64,000 nucleotides of DNA from SG8-30 sp963710135. Lineage in GTDB: Bacteria > Pseudomonadota > Gammaproteobacteria > Steroidobacterales > Steroidobacteraceae. The number at the start of each line of letters is the position of its first letter. Position 1 is the first letter of the stretch. The stretch lies in contig CAVPYY010000003.1 in the NCBI GenBank assembly GCA_963710135.1, positions 310,001 to 374,000 on the forward strand. The letters are read 5' to 3'. The notes below the pieces were generated by a model. That model worked only from the letters and a program-made list of their open reading frames with translations. It did no database searches and had not been told where the DNA came from. The position numbers were made by a program, and so were the translations under genes. Shown here one piece after another: positions 44,453 to 52,208 of this stretch.

Positions 44453-45865
44453 TCAGGCCCGCTTCAGGCGGAATCGCGCCTTGCCGAGCTGCAGGATGTC
44501 GCCCTCGTGCAGACCGTGGCGCTTCACGCGCTGGTCATTGACGAAAACGCCATTGGTGCTACCCGCGTCCTCGACGACGATGCCGCCGGCGCGAACCTTG
44601 AGGATGGCATGGGTGCGGCTCATGAACGACTCGTCGACCTGCAGGTCGTTCTCCGGCGTGCGCCCGATCGTGATGCGCCGCTTCGAAGGCAGGATGATCG
44701 GATCGCCGGCCGTGTCGAGCCGCGCCAGACAATACCGGTCCGGCTGTGCGTGTTCGGTTGCGGCGGGCTCGCTGGGGCGAGCCACACCGACCAGGCCGAG
44801 GCCATCGCGGATCGCGCCGATGGCTTCCGACTGCGCCCGCAACTCCGCCTCGAGTGACGCGATGCGCTCATCGCGCTGCCTGACCTCGGCGGCGACGTCG
44901 CCGAGACGCCGCAGTACCTCGGGCTCGGCAGCGGCCTCGGCCCGCGGTTCCGGCACCGCCAAAGCGGACACCGCCGCGACGGGCTCCGCGCGGGCGGGCG
45001 CCTCCACCACAGTCGCTGCCACCGCGAGCGGCGGGTCGCGCCGCTCCGGGCGATGACGGAAGTCGGATTCATAGCGGCGGCGGGCTTCGACCGACCGCAG
45101 CTGTTCCTGCAGGGTGGAGAGCAGCGCTTCGCGCTGGCTTTGCTGCGCACGCTGTTCGGCCAGCGCCCGGTCGCGCGCGGCCAGTTCGCGCTTGAGATCG
45201 TCGCGCTCCCGGCTGGTGGCCTCGTGTTCCTCCCGCGCGGCCTTGTTGGCGTTGCGCAGCTCCGCCACGCGCTCGCGCAGCTGCTGCTTCTCGGCCTCGG
45301 CTTCTCCGGGGGTGCGCTGCTCGCGCTGGGCATTGGCCTGCTCGAGCTCCTGGATGCGATTGCGTGCTTCGTCACGCTCGGCCGCGATCCTGGAAACCCG
45401 CTTCTCCATCTCCAGGCGCGACTCGTCACTGGCCCCGAGCCTGCGGCGCAGGTCCTGCAGTTCCTGTTCGCCCGCAGCGCGCGCGGCGCGCTCGTCGGCG
45501 AGCTCGGCTTCGAGGCGCTGCGCGAGTTCCGCCTGGCCGGCCTCTCGGTCGGCCAGCGCTCGCACCCGCGCAGTGTCTTCCTGCTGCCGCTCGGCGGCCT
45601 CGCGGGCGGTCGCCAGGGCACCCTCGAGTTGCAGGATCGCGGCAGACTTCTCCCGCAGGGCGCGGCTCAGGTGCGCGATGGTCTCCTCGCGTCGGCCGAT
45701 CTCCGCCTGCAGCAGGGTGGATCCGGGCGCATGCGGCAGCACGGCCGTGCGGGCCCCGGTGTCTTCGAGGCTCGCGGACGTTGCCGGCGGCTCCTGCAGG
45801 GCAGGCAGCCGGTCGGTGGAATCTGGATCTGGCTCCCGGGGGGGGACCTTGGCGCGCTGGTTCAT
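44453..45865 (-). CDS. coiled-coil protein with C-terminal FHA domain
   Basis: 470 aa. Residues 55-280 are a long heptad-like coiled coil rich in Glu, Arg, Ala and Gln. A short Pro/Ala linker and a second short coil follow (VLRRLGDVAAEVRQRDERIASLE). The last 95 residues are an FHA domain with all phosphothreonine-binding residues: ITIGRTPENDLQV (Gly-Arg), SFMSRTHAIL (Ser-x-x-His) and DAGSTNGVFVNDQRV (Asn). It should bind a phosphothreonine protein, possibly a target of a Ser/Thr kinase such as the one at the left of the window; no direct link is visible. No signal or membrane segment. Next to a second FHA gene, 98 bases apart. Confidence 0.88.
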   Translation of the reverse strand: MNQRAKVPPREPDPDSTDRLPALQEPPATSASLEDTGARTAVLPHAPGSTLLQAEIGRREETIAHLSRALREKSAAILQLEGALATAREAAERQQEDTARVRALADREAGQAELAQRLEAELADERAARAAGEQELQDLRRRLGASDESRLEMEKRVSRIAAERDEARNRIQELEQANAQREQRTPGEAEAEKQQLRERVAELRNANKAAREEHEATSRERDDLKRELAARDRALAEQRAQQSQREALLSTLQEQLRSVEARRRYESDFRHRPERRDPPLAVAATVVEAPARAEPVAAVSALAVPEPRAEAAAEPEVLRRLGDVAAEVRQRDERIASLEAELRAQSEAIGAIRDGLGLVGVARPSEPAATEHAQPDRYCLARLDTAGDPIILPSKRRITIGRTPENDLQVDESFMSRTHAILKVRAGGIVVEDAGSTNGVFVNDQRVKRHGLHEGDILQLGKARFRLKRA

Positions 45866-45963
45866 CGGCAGTCCTGCCGTCCTGACGTCCAGGAAAGTAT
45901 CGCCGGCCCGCTTGTCAGGATGAGTGGGCTGGTTCTCAGTCTAGAACGCCGCCCCGGCGCTGC

Positions 45964-46803
45964 CTATTGCGCGAATCGACGGTCGCCAATGCCGCCGGGC
46001 AGCACGCGAATGACATAGGCGACCGTGCCGAATGTCACCCGGTCGCCGTCGTTGACCACCGCCCGGCGCACCCGGAAATCGTTCACGAACAGGCCGTTGC
46101 GGCTGCCGACGTCCTCGACGACCAGGCCACCCTCGCCGGCCCGGATCACCGCGTGGAGGCGGCTGACGGTCGAATCCGCGATGCGCAGGTCGGCCTCGCC
46201 ACCCCGGCCCACGTAGGCGCGGGCGGAATTCAACTCGAACACCTCGGCTTCCGGATCGTTCAGCGGCAGCAGCACGCAGTGCGGCGCGCTGGCGGCCGCG
46301 ATGTCAGCGGACTTGGTCGACGCCACCGGCGGTGGCGGCGGGTCCGCCGCGATGGTCGGCTCCTGGCCGTCCTCGTAGAGCATCGGCTCGCGACCCGGCA
46401 GGCCGATCTTCTCGCGCACCAGCGTGCTCAGGTGCTGGTGCTCCTCCTTCAAGGCGCTGATCCGCGCCGCCTGCTCACCGAGCAACGCGGCCAGTTCCAT
46501 ACAGCGGCGTTCGAGCTGCACCAGCCGGTCGCCGACTCCGACCGGCGCCTCGTCGACGAACTCGCGCGCGAAGAACTCCGCCGCGGGCAGCAGCGCCTCG
46601 TCGTCCGCGAAGTCGGACGGGGACAGATCCAGACCATGGAAATCCGACAAACGACGCGGCGAGGACAGCTCGATCTGTTCGAACTCGCTGGACTCCTCGA
46701 CTTCGATTCCCGATGGCGACCGGTCGCGACGCGCGTCAGCGGCGCTCGTGGCGGGCTGGCCAGGGCGAGTCGTGGAGCGGGTGCTGTCTTGGCTCATGGT
46801 CAC
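45964..46803 (-). CDS. FHA-domain protein
   Basis: 279 aa. The first 65 residues are Ser/Thr/Arg-rich and disordered (TRSTTRPGQPATSAADARRD), a good region to be phosphorylated; an amphipathic helix follows (RLVQLERRCMELAALLGEQAARI). FHA domain at about 195-270: AYVGRGGEADLRI, STVSRLHAVI and DVGSRNGLFVNDFRV, with the phosphothreonine-binding Arg, Ser, His and Asn. It precedes the coiled-coil FHA gene and is divergent from the MFS gene. A pair of FHA proteins, one with a phosphorylatable tail, suggests that they bind each other after phosphorylation; inference. Confidence 0.85.
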   Translation of the reverse strand: MTMSQDSTRSTTRPGQPATSAADARRDRSPSGIEVEESSEFEQIELSSPRRLSDFHGLDLSPSDFADDEALLPAAEFFAREFVDEAPVGVGDRLVQLERRCMELAALLGEQAARISALKEEHQHLSTLVREKIGLPGREPMLYEDGQEPTIAADPPPPPVASTKSADIAAASAPHCVLLPLNDPEAEVFELNSARAYVGRGGEADLRIADSTVSRLHAVIRAGEGGLVVEDVGSRNGLFVNDFRVRRAVVNDGDRVTFGTVAYVIRVLPGGIGDRRFAQ

Positions 46804-47028
46804 TTCCCCTCAGGGTGCCGATCGCGCGGCCACCCGCGCTTCAACACTCTCGACGGAGCGCGCAGCCAGCCAGGCACTACAATGTCCAGCCGCCACGTTT
46901 CCTGTTCGAGCTCACATTATCAGCCTTGAGGGCCGCGCGCGAGGTCTCGCAAGTGATTGAATTGACATATTTTACCGCGACGCGACCAGCGGCTGGCTGC
47001 ACGCGACCGACGGCAGGACGGCGCTGAC

Positions 47029-48201
47029 TTGGCACCCGTCTGGCTGCTCGCGACCGCGCAGGCGCTGTCCGGGTCCGGGACCTTCCTGATCGTCCTCATC
47101 GGCGGCATCCTCGGCTCGCAGCTCGCGCCGACACCGGCGCTCGCGACCCTGCCGCTGTCGGCCATGGTCGTCGGCCTCGCCGCGTTCACCTTTCCGGCCG
47201 CGCTGCTGATGCAGCGCTTCGGCCGTCGCGGCACGTTCCAGGTCGTCGCGGTGTGCGCGGCCATGGCGGCGGGGCTCGGCGCGCACGCGGTGGCCGGCGG
47301 CGCGTTCTGGCTGTTCTGCGCGGCGACCTTCCTGATCGGCGCCCACAACGCGTTCGTCATGCAGTACCGCTTCGCGGCGACCGAGCATGTCGTGCCGGAG
47401 CGCGCCGGGCAGGCGGTGGCGACGGTCATGGTCGGAGCGCTGGTGGCGGCGTGGGTGGGACCGGAGATCGCGGTGCGCGCCGCCGATCTGGTCGCCGGCG
47501 CGCGCTACGCCGGTTCCTTCTATGCGGCCGCCGTGTTCTACCTGCTCGCCGCGGCGCTGCTGACCCGGCTACCGGCGAGCCGCCCGGAAGCAGGCACTGC
47601 GCACGGCGCGCCGCGACCGTTGCGCGACGTGCTGCGCCAGCCGGAGTTCCTGGTCGCCGTGCTGGCGGGCGTCGTGTCGTATGCCGTGATGAGCTTCATC
47701 ATGACCGCCACGCCGATCAGCATGCACGTGGTCGACCAGCACAGCGAGCACGACACCAAGTGGGTCATCCAGAGCCATCTGCTGGCGATGTACCTGCCGT
47801 CCCTGGTCAGTGGGCGGATCATCGCCAGACTCGGCATCCGGCTGACCATGGCGGTGGGGACACTCACCATGGCCGGCTGCGTGGCCGTCGCGGTGCTCGG
47901 CGGCCACGCCGTGATGCACTACTGGTGGGCGATGGTGCTGCTCGGCGTCGGCTGGAACCTGCTGTTCGTCGCCGGCTCGGCACTGCTCACGCGCACCTAT
48001 CGTCCGAGCGAGCGATTCCGCGCCCAGGCGGTGAACGAGTTCGCGGTGTTCGGCTCGCAGGCCGTCGCCTCGCTGCTGGCCGGCGCCGTGCTCGCGGCCG
48101 TGGGCTGGCAGCGCCTGAACCTGGTGTCGGTGCCGCTGCTGCTGCTCATGCTCGCGGGACTCGCGATCGTCTGGCGCCGCCGCGACCCGGCGACCGCGTA
48201 G
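47029..48201 (+). CDS. MFS transporter
   Basis: 390 aa from a TTG start at 47029, since no ATG or GTG gives a full first helix (PVWLLATAQALSGSGTFLIVLIGGILGS). Twelve helices with a loop 2-3 motif LLMQRFGRRGTFQ. The mid-protein loop is TRLPASRPEAGTAHG. The VVDQHSEHDTKWVIQSHLLAMYLPS segment is typical of a group of uncharacterised MFS proteins. Substrate unknown. The downstream 470 bases hold only repeats and then an IS. Divergent from the FHA gene with a 225-base gap. Confidence 0.85.
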   Translation: MAPVWLLATAQALSGSGTFLIVLIGGILGSQLAPTPALATLPLSAMVVGLAAFTFPAALLMQRFGRRGTFQVVAVCAAMAAGLGAHAVAGGAFWLFCAATFLIGAHNAFVMQYRFAATEHVVPERAGQAVATVMVGALVAAWVGPEIAVRAADLVAGARYAGSFYAAAVFYLLAAALLTRLPASRPEAGTAHGAPRPLRDVLRQPEFLVAVLAGVVSYAVMSFIMTATPISMHVVDQHSEHDTKWVIQSHLLAMYLPSLVSGRIIARLGIRLTMAVGTLTMAGCVAVAVLGGHAVMHYWWAMVLLGVGWNLLFVAGSALLTRTYRPSERFRAQAVNEFAVFGSQAVASLLAGAVLAAVGWQRLNLVSVPLLLLMLAGLAIVWRRRDPATA

Positions 48202-48246
48202 CCTGCCAAGAGTGAGTGCCTGCGAGGGGACAGTGAGGGTCCCACA

Positions 48247-48625
48247 ACGGGGACAGTCCCCTGCGGGGACAGTCCCCGGGGCACGCCTCACCAAGGGTGA
48301 CCGCCCGTAGCGCGGGTCGAGGACGACTGTAGGCCTCTTGCGAGCGACTTTGGCTCGGCGGAGCGAGCAAGAGGCTCTACAGGAGTAGAGAGACCCGCGC
48401 AGTCGCGACCGTTCCGCGGGGTGCCGCGACGGGTGCCACGACGGGGACAGTCCCCTGCGGGGACAGTCCCCACGGCACGCCTCACCAAGGGTGACTGCCC
48501 GTCGCGCGGGTCGAGGACGACTGTAGGCCTCTTGCGAGCGACTTTGGCTCGGCGGAGCGAGCAAGAGGCTCTACAGGAGTAGAGAGACCCGCGCAGTCGC
48601 GACCGTTCCGCGGGGTGCCGCGACG
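48247..48625. repeat. two tandem copies of a 194-bp palindrome-rich repeat
   Basis: Copies at about 48247-48431 and 48441-48625, spaced by 194 bases and almost identical over 185 bases. Each starts with the palindrome GGGGACAGTCCCC twice (48249-48261, 48265-48277; again 48443-48455, 48459-48471), separated by TGC. Then comes a long nested hairpin: outer arms GCGCGGGTC and GACCCGCGC, inner arms CTGTAGGCCTCTTGC and GCAAGAGGCTCTACAG, loop of about 24 bases. It ends with a small hairpin (GTCGCGAC...GCCGCGAC). No coding sense on either strand. This fills the 469-base gap after the MFS gene, together with the sequence up to the IS at 48671. Confidence 0.9.
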
Positions 48626-48670
48626 AGGCACCAGGAGGGGACAGGCACCGCTCGAACGGCGGTACAGTCA

Positions 48671-49982
48671 CTGAGGTATCCCCACAAGTAGTCACGGGCT
48701 GGACCCGGTAATGGGTGGCGGTTGTGGCAGCGGGATGGCGAGCGGATCTGGCAGTCCTGGACGTCGCAGCGCCTCCCAGCCGATGCGGACCACGGAGTAG
48801 CGGCGCTGCCGGGTTGGTTGCGGCACGCAGTGGGCCTCGAGGTGGCGCGCGACGCAGGCGAGTCCGGTGAGCCAGGCGACGAAGGTGGCGAGGGCGAGCA
48901 GCAGCAGCAGGACGGCGAGGCGTTCGGGCCGGCGTGTCAGGCTCAGTTCGAAGGCGGCGCCGTAGCGGGTCGACTTGAGGTCACGGAACGACTGCTCGAT
49001 CTGCATGCGAGTGGCGTAGAGCGCGGCGATGCGTCGCGGCGGCAGATCGAGCGAGGTGGCGAGCAGCCACGGATCGCGGCCGCGGGCGGCGGCCTTGCGG
49101 CTGTGCCGGCTGCGGCGTGGTTGGCCGAAGTGGGTGGTGGCGGTGCGCCCGCGAGCGGGGCGGCGCAGCAAGATCAGCTGGCAGGGCCAGGGTCGTGACT
49201 GCCACAGCGCGGCCTGGCGGAAGCGCTGCGGGGTGGTGCTGGCGTGGTGATAGAACGTGCGCAGCGGCTGCCAGGTCGAGCTGGCATGGCGCACGGTGGC
49301 GCTGCCGCGGACGCGGCCGAGGTAGTCCCAGCCGAGGCGCCGGACTTGGCGGAACCAGCGCTGGCGGAAGCCGGCGTCGGTGACGATGATCGGCACGGTG
49401 TGTGCGGGCAAGAGCGCCTGCAGGCGCTGCAGGAAGTGCCGCTCGGCGGCGGCCGAGCCGAGTTGTCGCTGCGGATGGATCTGCTCGTAGAGGGTCAGCG
49501 CGCGGCCGCCGACGGCGATCGCGGCGCGCAGCACATGCAAGCTCTGATCGGCCTTCAGGTCGCTCCAGTCGACCAAGATCAGTGGCTGGCGGTGGCGCAC
49601 CAGCCAGCCGCTCAGGCCGGCATAGAACTGCTCGAGCTCGCCGTGCAGATGGCGGTTGCCGAGCAGCCGGTCGAGTCGCTTCAGTGGCGCCCGCACCCGC
49701 AGTGCGCCCGGGAACGAGCGGGCCAGGTCCATCAGCACCAGCCGCCGGCCGGCGAGCAGTGCCTCGACCGCCAGCCACAGGCAGCGGACGCGTCGCGGAT
49801 CGATGCCGGCGATGACCGGGGCCAGGCTGTTCTGCAATACTCGGCTGGCGTGCATGGCGTTGCCTCTTCTTCAGGTGTGGTAGCCCAAAGAAGAGAAAAA
49901 ACGACGTCATGCACGCGCTGTTTTTAGTCAGCCTACCCGCTAAACCCCTGATCCAACAAATCAACTTCAGGGGATACCTCAG
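48671..49982 (-). mobile_element. complete IS10-like insertion sequence (IS4 family)
   Basis: 1312 bases bounded by perfect 13-base inverted repeats: CTGAGGTATCCCC at 48671-48683 and its reverse complement at 49970-49982. The ends resemble IS10, whose ends start CTGAGAGATCCCC. A partial match continues inward (AAGT at the same offset on both sides). Flanking nine bases are GTACAGTCA on the left and GGACAGTCC on the right, 7 of 9 identical, consistent with an old 9-base target duplication as made by IS10. The target looks like a GGGGACAGTCCCC palindrome of the repeats next to it. One transposase gene fills the element on the minus strand. Confidence 0.92.
48692..49855 (-). CDS. IS4-family (IS10-like) transposase
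   Basis: 387 aa, close to IS10 transposase in length. The DDE residues are D96 (LVDWSDL), D160 (IVTDAGF) and E287; the IS4 signature Y-(2)-R-(3)-E-(6)-K is exact at Y280, R283, E287, K294 (ALYATRMQIEQSFRDLK). Other shared phrases are RLDRLLGNRHLH near 60-71 and RRLGWDYLGRVRG near 172-184. The frame is open and no catalytic residue is missing, so it may be active. It cuts and joins DNA ends at the inverted repeats (cut-and-paste). Confidence 0.95.
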   Translation of the reverse strand: MHASRVLQNSLAPVIAGIDPRRVRCLWLAVEALLAGRRLVLMDLARSFPGALRVRAPLKRLDRLLGNRHLHGELEQFYAGLSGWLVRHRQPLILVDWSDLKADQSLHVLRAAIAVGGRALTLYEQIHPQRQLGSAAAERHFLQRLQALLPAHTVPIIVTDAGFRQRWFRQVRRLGWDYLGRVRGSATVRHASSTWQPLRTFYHHASTTPQRFRQAALWQSRPWPCQLILLRRPARGRTATTHFGQPRRSRHSRKAAARGRDPWLLATSLDLPPRRIAALYATRMQIEQSFRDLKSTRYGAAFELSLTRRPERLAVLLLLLALATFVAWLTGLACVARHLEAHCVPQPTRQRRYSVVRIGWEALRRPGLPDPLAIPLPQPPPITGSSP

Positions 49983-50009
49983 GGACAGTCCCCTTCGGGG
50001 ACAGTCCCC
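49982..50009. repeat. third GGGGACAGTCCCC pair, at the right IS end
   Basis: Two palindromes, 49982-49993 (first G replaced by the IS end) and 49997-50009, separated by TTC, the same arrangement as in the 194-bp units on the other side of the IS. It overlaps the right IS end and the likely target duplication. Confidence 0.8.
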
Positions 50010-50014
50010 GTGGG

Positions 50015-50848
50015 TCAGCCGAGGAACGAGCGGAGGTGACGCGCCACCACGTCCGGGGCGACGTCGAACAGCCCGAAGCCGAACTCCGGCAGATCGACGA
50101 ACTGGCCGTCACGCAGCAGTTCGCGCGCCCGGGCCGTGACCTCCCACAGGTCGTCCTTCGGCCGCAGCACCAGCACCGGCTGCTTGACCTGCGGCAGCCG
50201 CGCCGCCGCGTCGAAGTTCATCGCGGCGCTCGCTCCCCACCACGCGTGCGCACCGTTGCGCAGCTTCTCGGCGAAACCCTCTGCCAGCTGCTCGAGCGAC
50301 ACCCCGGGCCCGCGCCACTGCACCGTGCGTTGCCACTCCTCGACGAGATGCGCGCCGTCCTCGCGCGCCGGCACCGGCCAGGGCCTGGCCGCGAACGCGC
50401 GACGCTCCGCGTCGTTGAACGCAGGCACCGCCACCATCACCACGCGCCGGATCTGCTTTGGCCTCGCGATCGCCAGCTCCGCCGCGATCGCCGAGCCCGT
50501 GTGGTAACCGAGCAGGTCCACCTCGCGAAAGCGCATGTCGTCCAGGAAGTCGCCGATCGCCGCAGCGTAGTCCGCGATCGCGGGCTGCGCCGCCGGCGCG
50601 TCGGACTCGCCGAAGCCCGGTGTGTCCGGCGCGTAGACTGAACGATCGCGGCCCATCTCGGGCAGGAATGCGCGGAACACCCGGCTCGACATCGGGCTCT
50701 GGTGCAGGCAGACGAGCGGAGCGCCCTCGTCGAAGCCACCATTCGATGGAAAGGCGCTGCGCAAGTGCAGTTGCCCATGCCGCGAGTCGACATACATGCG
50801 GCGCTGATTGACGGCGGGCTTGGCGATCTGTGCTTGCTTCTTCGGCAT
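50015..50848 (-). CDS. alpha/beta-hydrolase-fold protein lacking the usual nucleophile and catalytic His
   Basis: 277 aa with the whole hydrolase framework: VCLHQSPMSSRVF (oxyanion loop), VYAPDTPGFGESD, and the nucleophile elbow. In the elbow, LLGYHTGSAIA, the Ser position (G-x-S-x-G) is His116. The acid loop VLRPKDDLWEV is present, but the expected C-terminal Gly-His is FGFGLFDVAP, with no His. It may therefore be a non-catalytic binding protein or use another chemistry. It stands one base after the GS-like gene stop (same strand), so it belongs with that gene and the aminotransferase. The IS ends 32 bases downstream. Confidence 0.8.
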   Translation of the reverse strand: MPKKQAQIAKPAVNQRRMYVDSRHGQLHLRSAFPSNGGFDEGAPLVCLHQSPMSSRVFRAFLPEMGRDRSVYAPDTPGFGESDAPAAQPAIADYAAAIGDFLDDMRFREVDLLGYHTGSAIAAELAIARPKQIRRVVMVAVPAFNDAERRAFAARPWPVPAREDGAHLVEEWQRTVQWRGPGVSLEQLAEGFAEKLRNGAHAWWGASAAMNFDAAARLPQVKQPVLVLRPKDDLWEVTARARELLRDGQFVDLPEFGFGLFDVAPDVVARHLRSFLG

Positions 50849-50849
50849 C

Positions 50850-52208
50850 TCAGGCGAGTCTCAGGTACCAGGCGTAGTCGAGCTCGGTCGGCTCGGCATT
50901 GAAACGCTCGCATTCCGCGCGCTTGATCGCCATGAACACGCGCACGAAATCATCGCCCAGGGCCTGCTTAAGTAATGCCGATTGCGCTGCGCGCTCGAGC
51001 GCGGCATGCCAGTCGAGCGGCAGGCTGGTGTCCGGCGGCAGGTCGTAGCCATTGCCCGTCACCGCGCTGCCCGGATCGAGGCGTTTGCGTATGCCGTGAT
51101 GCATGGCGGCCAGCACTGCCGCCACGGCGAGGTAGGGGTTCGCATCGGCTCCCGCGAGGCGGTGCTCGACGTGGCGCGAGTCCGGTGGACCCGAGGGGAT
51201 GCGAAATCCCACCGATCGGTTATTGACACCCCAGGTGGCCGCCACCGGCGCGTAGGACATGCGCCGGAATCGGCGGTAGGAATTGGCATTGGGCGCAAAC
51301 ACCGCCATGGACTCGTGCACCAGTGCCACCATGCCGCCGATCGCGTGGCGCAGCATCTCCGTGCCGGCGGGATCCTCGCTGGCGAACAGGTTGCGGCCCC
51401 CGGCATCGGCCAGGCTCACGTGGACGTGCATGCCGCTGCCGGCGCGCGCCGCAAACGGCTTGGCCATGAAGGTGGCAATCCGCCCATGACGGCCCGCCAC
51501 CCCGCGCACCAGTCGCTTCCACTGCACCGCGTCGTCCGCGGCGGCGAGCGCGTCGGGACGGTGCGCGAGCGTGACCTCGAACTGTCCCGGCGCGTACTCC
51601 GACATCAGCGTGCGCACCGGCAGGTCCTGGATCTTCGCCGCCCGGTACACGTCGTCGAACAGCGGCGACATCTCGTCCAGCTTGCCGAGGCCATAGGCGT
51701 CGATGCGCTGGCTGCGTTCCGCCGTCAGCAGGCCGGCGGCGGGTCGCACGCCGCCGCCGTCGGTCTCGACCAGGTAGAACTCCAGCTCCACCGCGACCAC
51801 GGGAAACAGGCCATCGGCCTCGAGTGCGGCCACGACTCGCGCCAGCGCGTGGCGGGGATCGGCGACCGCCGGGGTCCCGTCGGTCTCGTACATCGACATC
51901 AACAGCTGCGCGGAGGGCCGCTCCAGCCATGGCGCGCGCTTGAGCGTGCCGGCGACCGGACGGCACAGCTTGTCGGCATCACCCGTGGACCAGACCAGGC
52001 CGGTCTCCTCGACGTCCTCGCCGCAGATGTCGAGCCCGAGTATGGAACCCGCGACGTTGCGGCCGTGTTCATACAGCGGCAGGATTTCCTCGCGCGCCAG
52101 GCTCTTGCCGCGCGCCACGCCGCTGGGGTCGGTGATGATCGCCTGGAACGCCTCGATATCCGGATGGCGGTCGAGGAATTCGCGGGCCTCGTTGGCGACG
52201 TTGCTCAT
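50850..52208 (-). CDS. glutamine-synthetase-family amine ligase (gamma-glutamylputrescine synthetase-like)
   Basis: 452 aa from ATG 52208, which overlaps the aminotransferase stop (ATGA). GS catalytic parts: VELEFYL, SEYAPGQFEV, AGSGMHVHVSL, ATWGVNNRSVGFRIP, EHRLAGADANPYLA. It has the N-terminal beta-grasp (DPSGVARGKSL) of the PuuA-like group, which joins glutamate to amines such as putrescine for breakdown. The substrate is not certain. Next to a class III aminotransferase, this fits an amine or amino-acid degradation unit. The hydrolase-fold protein follows. Confidence 0.88.
   Translation of the reverse strand: MSNVANEAREFLDRHPDIEAFQAIITDPSGVARGKSLAREEILPLYEHGRNVAGSILGLDICGEDVEETGLVWSTGDADKLCRPVAGTLKRAPWLERPSAQLLMSMYETDGTPAVADPRHALARVVAALEADGLFPVVAVELEFYLVETDGGGVRPAAGLLTAERSQRIDAYGLGKLDEMSPLFDDVYRAAKIQDLPVRTLMSEYAPGQFEVTLAHRPDALAAADDAVQWKRLVRGVAGRHGRIATFMAKPFAARAGSGMHVHVSLADAGGRNLFASEDPAGTEMLRHAIGGMVALVHESMAVFAPNANSYRRFRRMSYAPVAATWGVNNRSVGFRIPSGPPDSRHVEHRLAGADANPYLAVAAVLAAMHHGIRKRLDPGSAVTGNGYDLPPDTSLPLDWHAALERAAQSALLKQALGDDFVRVFMAIKRAECERFNAEPTELDYAWYLRLA

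Noticed and set aside
46962..46967. Perfect TTGACA in the gap between FHA and MFS genes
   Set aside because: No -10 hexamer at 16-18 bases on that strand; cannot call a promoter.
48247..48625. CRISPR-like array
   Set aside because: Only two long units with 9-base spacing, no short repeats with unique spacers and no cas genes.
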